Below, piece after piece: positions 1 through 4,736 of a stretch of DNA of 5,698 nucleotides. Within the stretch, counting starts at the first letter, position 1, and each line of letters opens with the position of its first letter. A program made the position numbers and the translations under genes. The notes beneath the pieces were generated by a model that saw only the letters and a program-made list of their open reading frames with translations, searched no databases and was not told the DNA's origin. Source of the DNA: Gemmatimonadota bacterium (GTDB lineage Bacteria; Gemmatimonadota; Gemmatimonadetes; Longimicrobiales; Longimicrobiaceae); NCBI GenBank assembly GCA_019348475.1, contig JAHWJJ010000316.1, positions 1 to 5,698 of the forward strand. The letters are read 5' to 3'.

Positions 1-251
1 TCCATGGCGACCACCACCGCCGAGCGCGCGCCCGGGACGAGCACGGCGGGATCCCTGCGTTTGGCGACCGCGTCTTCCCGGGCCAGGTACGCCATCTCCC
101 CGTGCATCCCCTCCCCGATCCATCGCTCGTACGCGTCCCCGTACGCGCTGGCGTGCGCGGGCGCGAAGCCCACCGCGCCGAAGCCCATCTCGCGGGCCTT
201 CTGGCGGATACGCTCCGAGATCTGGTGCGGGGAAAGGACTTGCGTCGGCAT
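1..251 (-). CDS. queG: Epoxyqueuosine reductase QueG, N-terminal part (cut by window edge)
   Basis: QueG is a cobalamin- and iron-sulfur-dependent cytoplasmic enzyme that reduces epoxyqueuosine to queuosine in the wobble position of tRNAs with GUN anticodons. Only 83 complete codons are visible. They show the family's N-terminal pattern: an amphipathic helix ending in a glycine-phenylalanine turn (REMGF, 20-24), then VGFAPA (27-32), W44 followed by GEGMHGEMAYLAR (46-58), and RRDP..LVPGARS (65-77). The catalytic B12 and 4Fe-4S regions lie beyond the left edge. The start is the ATG at 251-249, before which a purine-rich stretch on the minus strand (GGGG around 255-258, AGGTG further up) may serve as a weak ribosome site. 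It is divergent from the GxxExxY gene and lies in the same direction as rsmI. Identity rests on this N-terminal pattern alone, so it is good but not complete. Confidence 0.82.
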   Translation of the reverse strand, partial: MPTQVLSPHQISERIRQKAREMGFGAVGFAPAHASAYGDAYERWIGEGMHGEMAYLAREDAVAKRRDPAVLVPGARSAVVVAM

Positions 252-329
252 GCGCCCCGGTACACCTGCCCGCGCCTCCCGTGCCCCGTTGCGGGGCTGG
301 TGTCCACGGTGTACATTTACAGCAGGGAC
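252..329. promoter_or_regulatory. Divergent intergenic spacer, queG / GxxExxY, with candidate sigma-70-like promoter for the plus strand
   Basis: A comparatively AT-rich patch at 309-322 stands out from the surrounding GC-rich DNA. On the plus strand TTGCGG (289-294) and TACATT (312-317) are 17 bases apart, a weak match to -35 and -10 boxes that would start transcription near 324, just outside the left arm of the inverted repeat. A perfect 6-bp stem with a 3-base loop (283-297) overlaps the putative -35 and would lie in the queG leader on the other strand. This is a consensus match by eye only. Confidence 0.25.
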
Positions 330-359
330 TCACGCGGAGGGCGCGGAGGAACGCGGAGA
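330..359 (+). repeat. Left terminal inverted repeat of the GxxExxY cassette (CGCGGAG-type)
   Basis: The arm consists of three close copies of a CGCGGAGG-like unit. Its first 21 bases (330-350) are identical to the reverse complement of 844-864. The remaining bases (351-359) match 835-843 after allowing one extra A in the left arm. It sits between the divergent queG start and the GxxExxY start, and so would be in the 5' leader of the GxxExxY transcript. Repeats built on this CGCGGAGG theme are, to my knowledge, widely dispersed in bacterial genomes rich in GxxExxY genes. Confidence 0.85.
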
Positions 360-378
360 ACTGCGAACGGAGTAACGC

Positions 379-801
379 GTGAAAGAGCTCGACCAGATTA
401 CCGGCGAAATCGTTGATGCTGCCTACCGCCTTCACACTCGGCTTGGACCAGGCTTGCTCGAGTCCGTCTATGAGGCTGTGCTGGCCAGCACCTTGGAGAG
501 GCGCGGGCTCTCGACTGAGCGGCAGAAAGCGGTTCCGTTCGAGATCGACGGGTTCCGGTTCGATGAAGGATTCAGGTTGGACCTGCTGGTGGAAGGGCGT
601 GTCGTGGTGGAACTGAAATCGGTCGAGAAGCTCGCACCCGTGCACTCGAAACAAGTGCTTACCTATCTGAGATTGCTGAACCTCCCGGTCGGGTTGTTGA
701 TCAACTTCGGCGCGCTTCGACTGAATGACGGATTGCAGCGCATCGTGAATTCCTACAGGCCCTCTCGCGAGTCCCGGCTCCGCGTGAATCAGCCTTCCTG
801 A
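379..801 (+). CDS. GxxExxY protein, PD-(D/E)XK nuclease-like (PDDEXK_3 family)
   Basis: This 140-residue protein is a textbook member of the GxxExxY family (TIGR04256 / Pfam PDDEXK_3), whose cellular role is unknown. The naming motif is G25-LL-E28-SV-Y31, preceded by the usual ITGEIVDAAYRLHTRLG start (7-23). A nuclease-like core follows: D68 in RLDLLVEG, E78-L-K80 in VVVELKS and Q92-VLTY in the next helix. These fit a PD-(D/E)XK site with E28, D68, E78, K80 and Q92, so DNA or RNA cleavage is plausible but unproven. LLINFG (106-111) is also typical. The start is GTG at 379 with GGAG at 369-372, six bases upstream. The length is slightly above the family's usual 120-135 because of a tail after IVNSY. 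About a quarter of codons end in A or T (many GAA, AAA, CTT, AAT), far more than in the neighbouring genes, which suggests acquisition. It is enclosed by inverted repeats and opposes both flanking genes. Confidence 0.93.
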   Translation: MKELDQITGEIVDAAYRLHTRLGPGLLESVYEAVLASTLERRGLSTERQKAVPFEIDGFRFDEGFRLDLLVEGRVVVELKSVEKLAPVHSKQVLTYLRLLNLPVGLLINFGALRLNDGLQRIVNSYRPSRESRLRVNQPS

Positions 802-834
802 CGTTCGGGGCGCGCACGGACGCGGCGCCTCAGT

Positions 835-864
835 CTCTCCGCGTCCTCCGCGCCCTCCGCGTGA
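835..864 (-). repeat. Right terminal inverted repeat of the GxxExxY cassette
   Basis: Read on the minus strand this is the partner of the left arm at 330-359, with 21 consecutive identical bases, then a one-base gap and about eight further matches. It lies 33 bases after the GxxExxY stop, between that gene and the convergent rsmI. The two arms bracket 535 bases in total. I see no clear target-site duplication outside the arms. Confidence 0.85.
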
Positions 865-895
865 GGCCGGCAGTTGCCGTTCGTGGCGTTACCCC

Positions 896-911
896 GCCGC
901 TGAGGCGCGGC
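896..911 (-). terminator. Small hairpin just downstream of rsmI
   Basis: GCCGC (896-900) and GCGGC (907-911) form a 5-bp stem with a 6-base loop, seven bases past the rsmI stop. There is no T-run after it on the minus strand, so this is at best a weak or Rho-assisted end, or simply chance in GC-rich DNA. Confidence 0.2.
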
Positions 912-918
912 TCGGATC

Positions 919-1788
919 CTACGCCGGCTCGGCGTCCTCCGCGGCGGCGGCGCCGGCGGCCTCGTGGGCGATGCGATAGGCATCGTTGCGCGAGATCCCC
1001 AGCCGCCGCCGAAGCTCCTTCGCGACGGCGCTGGCGGACTCCCCCTGCCCCAGCAGCGCCTGGGCGATGGAGTGCGCGGCGAGCGCATCCACCTCTTCCT
1101 CCTTCTCCACGTCCTCGCGCCGCCCCTCCACGACGACCACCACCTCACCGAGCACCTCCGCGTCCGCGTAACGCTCCGCGCCTTCGGCCAGCGTACCGCG
1201 CCAGAACTCCTCGTGCAGCTTCGTCAGCTCGCGCGCGACGCAGACACGCCGCTCCCCCCCCGCCGCCTCCGCCAGGTCGGCCAGCAGCTTGCCGACGCGG
1301 TTGGGGGATTCGTAGAGGACCACGGCGCGCGGGGAGGACGCGATCTCCTCCATCATCTCCGTCCGCGAACCGCCCTTGCGGGGAGGAAAGCCCAGGAACG
1401 TGAAGGTGCCCGCGTCGATGCCCGACGCCACCAGCGCGGCCAGGAGCGCGGACGCGCCGGGGATGGGGACCACGTCGTAGCCCGCGGCGACCACTTCGCG
1501 GACGATGCGCGCGCCTGGATCGGAGAGGAGCGGCGTCCCCGCGTCGGTCACCATCGCCACGTCGCGCCCCTCGCGCAGGATCTCGACGGCCAGCGCGGAG
1601 CGCGACGCCTGGTTGTGCTCGTGCGCGGAGATCAGCTTCGCGCTCACCCCCAGGTGCTTGAGGAGGACGCCCGTGCGGCGCGTGTCCTCGGCCAGCACCA
1701 CGTCGCAGGCATCCAGGACCTCCACTGCCCGGCGCGTGACGTCCCCCAGGTTGCCGATGGGCGTGCTCACCACGTAGAGCGAGGGCAC
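919..1788 (-). CDS. rsmI: 16S rRNA (cytidine(1402)-2'-O)-methyltransferase RsmI
   Basis: RsmI uses S-adenosylmethionine to methylate the ribose 2'-OH of C1402 in the decoding centre of 16S rRNA. The 289-residue product matches the family length (286 in E. coli) and shows all hallmark motifs in order: STPIGNLGD (8-16), AEDTR (33-37), SAHEHN (54-59), VTDAGTPLLSDPG (80-92), PIPGASALLAAL (108-119), FLGFPPRKG (131-139) and YESPNR further on. The C-terminus carries an acidic VEKEEEVD stretch and a helix-turn-helix-like segment (LGISRNDAYRIAHEAAG), as in other RsmI proteins, before an alanine-rich tail. I chose the GTG at 1788-1786, which gives the normal MPSLYVV start. The frame stays open 36 codons further up, but only inside the preceding gene. 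That gene's TGA ends one base before this GTG, and there is no good Shine-Dalgarno, so translation is probably coupled to it. Confidence 0.96.
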   Translation of the reverse strand: MPSLYVVSTPIGNLGDVTRRAVEVLDACDVVLAEDTRRTGVLLKHLGVSAKLISAHEHNQASRSALAVEILREGRDVAMVTDAGTPLLSDPGARIVREVVAAGYDVVPIPGASALLAALVASGIDAGTFTFLGFPPRKGGSRTEMMEEIASSPRAVVLYESPNRVGKLLADLAEAAGGERRVCVARELTKLHEEFWRGTLAEGAERYADAEVLGEVVVVVEGRREDVEKEEEVDALAAHSIAQALLGQGESASAVAKELRRRLGISRNDAYRIAHEAAGAAAAEDAEPA

Positions 1789-1789
1789 C

Positions 1790-2779
1790 TCAGAGCGCCA
1801 GCGCCCAGGGAAGGCGGGCGAAGAAGCCGTGCTCGGAAAGGACGAACCGGCTGTCGCGCGCCACCTTTTCCACCACCGCGCCGGGGTCCACGCCATGGTG
1901 GTCCGCCGCCGCGATCAGCACCTCGGTGATCCACCGCGCCACCCCCTCCGTCAGCCCGTCGGGCGAGGCCACGGGGTCGCCGGCCACGCGCCCCTCGGGG
2001 GTGATGTCGAACGAGGCCACCACGGGGTGCTCCAGGGCGGCGAGCCCCTGGCCGCGCTGCATCATCTCCAGCGCCGTCTCGCGCCCGGTGGCCAGCGCCA
2101 GCTCGCGCAGGGTGCCGCCGATCATCCGCCGGTACAGGTCCACGAACCCCGGCCCCGCCTGCACCGGCAGCTCGTCGAGCGCGGGATACACGGCCGCCTG
2201 CAGCACGGCGCCGGCCACGAAGAGCGAGCGCAGGAACTCGGGGAGGGGAACGGACTCGTCGCGGTCGCAGAACCAGCCGGTGCGAAAAGCGCCGGCCTCG
2301 AAGGTGAGGAAGTGGTGCTTGCCCCCGTCGTTCAGCTCCATCACCCCCGAAAAGCCGCGCTCGCGCAGGACGGGAAAAAGCCGCTCCGGGCGGCCGGGGT
2401 CCAGCTCCGCCGTCAGCGGGAGCGCGTCGTGCACCAGCGTGGCCAGCATGGCCCGCAGCTGCGCCTCGGGCGCGCCGAAATAGCCGATCTGCCCCCCCTC
2501 GCCCCGCTCGCTCTCGGTTGAGGCCAGCCGCAGCACCTCGGAAAGCGCCGCGGGCCCGCGCCCCTGCGGGGTGATGCGGGCCGCATAGAACGGCTCGCCG
2601 TCGCGCAGAAAGATCAGGAAGCAGCGCTCGCCCAGCTGCACGGCCACGAAGCCGGGAACGCGGGCCTGCCGGTCGCGCTTGCCGTCGCTGAGAATGCCGG
2701 GAAGGTTGACGTACGAGAGCTTGGTGCGCGGAAGGTACGCTGCGTCGCAGGGAAAGCGGTAGATCATCGTCGGGGACAT
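1790..2779 (-). CDS. Conserved-looking protein of unknown function, possible duplicated DUF4388/PATAN-like modules
   Basis: I do not recognise this 329-residue protein. No signal peptide or membrane segment is visible, so it is probably cytoplasmic. Two stretches share a pattern of beta strands around a glycine: 42-69 (PGFVAVQLGERCFLIFLRDGEP, then FYAARI) and 144-171 (SGVMELNDGGKHHFLTFEAG, then AFRTGWFC). The layout, a small residue, a strand pair, then F-x-x-G and a final strand, resembles DUF4388/PATAN modules found in signalling proteins. That is inference from pattern only. Residues 210-295 look helical (LYRRMIGGTLRELALATGRE, then ITEVLIAAADHHG), and the end, SEHGFFARLPWALAL, resembles a conserved closing motif. 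The start is the ATG at 2779, since a TGA in frame at 2815-2813 excludes anything longer. No Shine-Dalgarno is evident, and a second ATG lies four codons on. Its stop lies one base from the rsmI start, so the two are co-translated. Third positions are overwhelmingly G/C, which supports a real gene. Confidence 0.85.
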   Translation of the reverse strand: MSPTMIYRFPCDAAYLPRTKLSYVNLPGILSDGKRDRQARVPGFVAVQLGERCFLIFLRDGEPFYAARITPQGRGPAALSEVLRLASTESERGEGGQIGYFGAPEAQLRAMLATLVHDALPLTAELDPGRPERLFPVLRERGFSGVMELNDGGKHHFLTFEAGAFRTGWFCDRDESVPLPEFLRSLFVAGAVLQAAVYPALDELPVQAGPGFVDLYRRMIGGTLRELALATGRETALEMMQRGQGLAALEHPVVASFDITPEGRVAGDPVASPDGLTEGVARWITEVLIAAADHHGVDPGAVVEKVARDSRFVLSEHGFFARLPWALAL

Positions 2780-2923
2780 GGCGGGAGCGGGGGGTACCCG
2801 CCGGGGCGGGGGTCACGATCCGTGCCGCCGCGCAACGGTTTGCGGGGGATGAAGATGCGGAACGCGCACGGCGCCGGGGCCTCGCAATGCGCAACCGGGG
2901 GCGCAGATTGCGGGAGGGATGGC

Positions 2924-2948
2924 GGGACAAGGGGACAAGGGGACAGGG
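2924..2948 (+). repeat. GGGGACAA tandem run with G-quadruplex motif
   Basis: The run reads GGGACAA, GGGGACAA, GGGGACA, GGG: four G-tracts (2924-2926, 2931-2934, 2939-2942, 2946-2948) separated by ACAA, ACAA and ACA. This satisfies the usual G-quadruplex rule of four tracts of at least three G with loops of 1-7. The segment 2939-2952 is nearly complementary to 3006-3021 (two-base bulge), so on the trxA-sense strand the region could instead fold into a long hairpin. Confidence 0.7.
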
Positions 2949-3005
2949 AGAGCCGCGGCGGAGTCGCCGCGCCAGTGGCGCCACGACCCTCTCGGCCGAT
3001 GTAGC

Positions 3006-3021
3006 CTCTCCCCCTGTCCCC
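3006..3021 (-). repeat. Inverted partner of the GGGGACA array
   Basis: On the minus strand this segment reads GGGGACAGGGGGAGAG. It matches 2939-2952 on the plus strand apart from two extra G. The two arms are separated by about 53 bases that themselves contain a 7-bp hairpin and a palindrome. Confidence 0.6.
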
Positions 3022-3023
3022 CC

Positions 3024-3044
3024 CGCGGCTCCTCGGAAGCCGCG
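3024..3044 (-). terminator. Hairpin downstream of trxA
   Basis: CGCGGCT (3024-3030) and AGCCGCG (3038-3044) form a perfect 7-bp stem with a 7-base loop, 49 bases past the trxA stop. On the trxA strand it is followed by a run of G rather than T, so it is not a classical intrinsic terminator. It could still pause or protect the trxA transcript end. Confidence 0.3.
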
Positions 3045-3093
3045 AGGCCCTTCGCCCGCTGTAACCTGTAACCGTCCCCTCGACCGGTTTCCG

Positions 3094-3432
3094 TCAGGCG
3101 GCCAGGTGCTCCTGGATCTTGCGGTCCAGCGCCGGCTTGGGAACGGCGCCCACCACCTGGTCCACCAGCTTGCCGTCCTTGAAGAACAGCACGGTGGGAA
3201 TGCTGCGCACGCCGAACTGGGCCGCGGTGCGCTGGTTGGCGTCCACGTCCAGCTTGCCGACGGTCACCTTGCCGGCGTACTCGTCCGCCAGCTGCTCCAC
3301 GAAGGGGGCGATCAGGCGGCAGGGGCCGCACCACGATGCCCAGAAGTCCACCATCGAAAGCCCGCCGTTGTCCGCGATCTCCGACTGAAAGTTGGCGTCG
3401 GTGACCGTCTTGATGTTGTTGCTGTCCGCCAT
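3094..3432 (-). CDS. trxA: Thioredoxin
   Basis: A 112-residue single-domain thioredoxin, the general cytoplasmic dithiol reductant that is recharged by thioredoxin reductase and reduces protein disulfides. The canonical active site W34-C35-G36-P37-C38 follows the buried aspartate D29 in VDFWASWCGPC, and the cis-proline is P79 in RSIPTVLFFKDG. The helix and strand order and total length match E. coli TrxA (about 108-109 residues), and the closing QVVGAVPKPALDRKIQEHLAA-type end is usual (92-112). There is no signal peptide. The start is the ATG at 3432-3430 with a purine-rich AAGGGACAGGAA just before it, the AGGA being rather close. It is transcribed divergently from the methylmalonyl-CoA epimerase gene across a 126-base spacer with two palindromes. 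Nothing in the sequence is atypical. Because bacteria often hold several thioredoxins, the symbol is the family name and not proof that this is the main one. Confidence 0.97.
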   Translation of the reverse strand: MADSNNIKTVTDANFQSEIADNGGLSMVDFWASWCGPCRLIAPFVEQLADEYAGKVTVGKLDVDANQRTAAQFGVRSIPTVLFFKDGKLVDQVVGAVPKPALDRKIQEHLAA

Positions 3433-3454
3433 TTCCTGTCCCTTCCCCGTTCCA

Positions 3455-3500
3455 GGGCCCCGCGGGCCCGTTGCCTGTAGCCGCGCCCGGCGCGCCGGGC
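3455..3500. promoter_or_regulatory. Two strong palindromes in the trxA / mce divergent intergenic region
   Basis: GGGCCC-CGC-GGGCCC at 3455-3469 is a 6-bp inverted repeat with a 3-base centre. GCCCGGCGCGCCGGGC at 3485-3500 is a perfect 16-base palindrome. Both lie between two divergent starts (3432 and 3559), where an operator would be expected, though GC-rich DNA makes such palindromes commoner. No convincing -35/-10 pair is visible. The best -10-like box for the plus strand is GATAAA at 3530-3535, without a clear -35. Confidence 0.35.
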
Positions 3501-3558
3501 TATCGTGTCACGGCTTCTCCACCATCCCTGATAAACCGAACCGGCCAAACGGAGCCCC

Positions 3559-3969
3559 ATGACCGAGCGCGCGCTGGACCACGTTGGTATCGCGGTGCAT
3601 TCGCTGGACGAGTCGCTCCCCCTCTTCGAATCTATCACCGGCCACAAGGGGCACGGGCGCGAGGTGGTGCGGTCGCAGGGGGTGGAGGTGGTGTTCCTGG
3701 GGTCCGGCGAAGCACGCCTGGAGCTGCTGGCCCCCACCCGCGACGACTCGGCCGTGGCAAAGTACCTCGCCAGGCGCGGGCCGGGGATGCACCATCTGTG
3801 CTACCGCGTCCCGAGCGTGGCCGCGGAGCTGGAGCGCTACCGCGTCGAGGGGCGCCGCCTGATCGACGAAGCCCCCCGTCCCGGCGCCGCCGGCCACCTG
3901 GTGGCCTTCGTGCATCCGAAGTCGACGGGGGGCGTGCTGGTGGAGCTGCTGCAGGAAGACAGGGAATAG
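3559..3969 (+). CDS. mce: Methylmalonyl-CoA epimerase (VOC superfamily)
   Basis: This 136-residue protein of the vicinal oxygen chelate fold interconverts (2R)- and (2S)-methylmalonyl-CoA, linking propionyl-CoA carboxylase to methylmalonyl-CoA mutase. Family motifs are LDHVGIAV (6-13), VEVVFLGSGEARLELLAPT (42-60), SAVAKYLARRGPGMHHLCYRV (beginning 64, through 84), LIDEAPRPGAAGHLVAFVHP (101-120) and STGGVLVEL (122-130). By analogy with the characterised bacterial enzyme, likely metal ligands are H8, E55, H79 and E129. Length and motif order are normal for the family. The start is the ATG at 3559 with GGAG at 3551-3554, four bases upstream. The last codons and the TAG stop fall inside the first unit of the GGGAATA array, so the final DRE residues may be repeat-derived. 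No mutase or carboxylase gene is in view. A related VOC dioxygenase is conceivable but fits less well. Confidence 0.93.
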   Translation: MTERALDHVGIAVHSLDESLPLFESITGHKGHGREVVRSQGVEVVFLGSGEARLELLAPTRDDSAVAKYLARRGPGMHHLCYRVPSVAAELERYRVEGRRLIDEAPRPGAAGHLVAFVHPKSTGGVLVELLQEDRE

Positions 3970-4045
3970 GGAAACGAAGAGAGGGAATAGGGAATAGGGA
4001 AACGAAGAGAGGGAATAGGGAATAGGGAATAGGGAATAGGGAATA
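3962..4045 (+). repeat. Heptanucleotide tandem array (GGGAATA and variants), STRR-like
   Basis: These 84 bases are exactly twelve heptamers. In order they are GGGAATA, GGGAAAC, GAAGAGA, GGGAATA, then the same four again, then GGGAATA four more times. The first 28 bases (3962-3989) are therefore perfectly duplicated at 3990-4017, and GGGAATA runs uninterrupted five times from 4011 to 4045. The G-strand also satisfies a G-quadruplex rule (GGG with AATA loops). Heptameric STRR elements are known from heterocystous cyanobacteria. I know of no function for this one. The array starts inside the end of the epimerase gene. Confidence 0.93.
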
Positions 4046-4094
4046 GCCTGCAAAGGATAAGGCATGGGCTGCCCGTAAAGACCGCCTCCGTCCC

Positions 4095-4116
4095 CGCGGC
4101 GCGAGCGGCCGCCGCG
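4095..4116. other. GC-rich hairpin between convergent genes
   Basis: CGCGGC (4095-4100) and GCCGCG (4111-4116) can pair around a 10-base loop. It lies between the two inverted heptamer arrays and could add to a bidirectional transcript-end structure, but it has no T-run and may be fortuitous. Confidence 0.25.
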
Positions 4117-4131
4117 AGTTGCCGTTCCCCC

Positions 4132-4156
4132 TGTTCCCTATTCCCTATTCCCTGTC
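4132..4156 (-). repeat. Inverted heptamer array, counterpart of the GGGAATA array
   Basis: On the minus strand this reads GACA, GGGAATA, GGGAATA, GGGAACA. Positions 4141-4156 are a perfect 16-base reverse complement of 3958-3973, which spans the end of the epimerase gene. The G-rich strand is thus the sense strand for each of the two convergent genes. A transcript crossing both arrays could form a stem of 16 bp or more. Confidence 0.8.
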
Positions 4157-4176
4157 ATTCTCCCTTCCCTATCAGT

Positions 4177-4644
4177 TCAGGTTCTCCGCGGCATGGCCGC
4201 TTCCAGGTCCACCACCTCCACCAGCCAGCGGCCGCCGGGGCCCTGCACCACGATGAAGGGCACGGTCACGGTGCGCTGCCCCCGGCGAAGCTGCACGGTC
4301 ACCTGCCGCGCGTCGGCGCGGTCCGGGACGGGGACCACGCCGGTCATGGCGTAGGTGTCGTGGCGCAGCACGTTGGCGATGGCCTGCATACGGCGGTTGA
4401 CGCGCGCGGGCGCCTGCTGCTGCGCCAGCGGCCCGCGCGCCGTGCCGAAGACGTAGCCCATCTCGGTATACCGCTGCTGCGCGGCAAACCCCATGAACTG
4501 CTCCACGGCGGCGGCCGGCGCCATCGCGGCGCCCACGCCGGCGGGCGCGGGCCCGCCCACGACCTGGCGGGCGGAGCCGCCGCCGCACGCGGCGGACGCA
4601 ACCAGAACTGCAAGCACCACGACGGGGAGATGCCTGGGACGCAC
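4177..4644 (-). CDS. Putative small lipoprotein of unknown function
   Basis: The product is 155 residues. It begins RPRHL, followed by a hydrophobic stretch VVVLAVLVASAA and C20-GGGS, reading as a lipoprotein signal peptide with cleavage before C20. The -3 residue is serine, so the lipobox is relaxed rather than ideal. After a low-complexity Gly/Pro/Ala linker (21-45) comes a compact domain: VEQFMGFAAQQRYTEMGYVFGT (from 47), a basic helix with RRMQAIANVLRHDTY, then strands ending VPFIVVQGPGGRWLVEVVDLE (from 128). That helix-then-strand order recalls NTF2-like lipoproteins, but I cannot name a family. I chose the GTG at 4644-4642 because GGAGG lies four bases upstream (4649-4653) and the signal peptide begins there. 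The frame is open for 70 more codons, but those are arginine/proline-rich and featureless. It is convergent with the epimerase gene. Confidence 0.82.
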   Translation of the reverse strand: MRPRHLPVVVLAVLVASAACGGGSARQVVGGPAPAGVGAAMAPAAAVEQFMGFAAQQRYTEMGYVFGTARGPLAQQQAPARVNRRMQAIANVLRHDTYAMTGVVPVPDRADARQVTVQLRRGQRTVTVPFIVVQGPGGRWLVEVVDLEAAMPRRT

Positions 4645-4648
4645 GGGA

Positions 4649-4736
4649 CCTCCGGGCGGGGGGGATGTGGCGGATTGGAACGGTGCCGGCGCACCGCCAG
4701 CCAGCACAGTGTAACGGGAAGTTGGACGCCGGGAAA
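4649..4736 (-). promoter_or_regulatory. Ribosome binding site and weak promoter candidate for the lipoprotein gene
   Basis: GGAGG on the minus strand (4653-4649) is a strong Shine-Dalgarno that fixes the GTG start. Further upstream TTTCCC (4736-4731) and TACACT (4713-4708) are spaced 17 bases apart, a modest match to -35 and -10 boxes. The ribosome site is convincing. The promoter is a weak guess. Confidence 0.35.

Larger units (their letters stand above)
2780..3093. other. Gene-free stretch between trxA and the 329-residue protein gene
   Basis: These 314 bases hold no convincing gene on either strand. Apart from the G-rich array and hairpins listed separately, there is a 7-bp stem with a GAGT loop at 2954-2971, a 10-base palindrome GTGGCGCCAC around 2975-2984, and two tandem CTGTAAC heptamers at 3059-3072. 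Two unrelated open frames cross it, but neither has the sequence of a known family. If trxA and the downstream pair were ever one transcript, this array-rich spacer would lie in its middle. I judge them more likely separate units. Confidence 0.6.

Noticed and set aside
4..416. Plus-strand open frames over the queG start and the left repeat arm
   Set aside because: They are antisense shadows. The repeat arm gives the familiar chance peptide HAEGAEERGE rather than a real protein.
1789..1896. Earlier ATG for rsmI giving a 325-residue product
   Set aside because: The extra 36 residues overlap the upstream gene and do not resemble the family. The RsmI N-terminus normally begins a few residues before the LYVVSTPIGN motif.
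964..1929. A 321-codon open frame on the plus strand opposite rsmI
   Set aside because: Histidine/arginine-rich antisense shadow. rsmI on the other strand has every family motif.
1767..2984. A 405-codon open frame on the minus strand overlapping the 329-residue gene
   Set aside because: The translation is a mass of Arg, Ala, Gly and Pro without domain pattern. It is the usual shadow frame of a high-GC gene, and the frame of 1790-2779 has the proper third-position bias.
3962..4045. CRISPR array
   Set aside because: The heptamers are contiguous with no unique spacers, and no cas gene is in view.
872..4127. The 11-mer AGTTGCCGTTC at 872-882 and again at 4117-4127
   Set aside because: Its flanks differ completely and it is too short to be a convincing attachment site or duplication.
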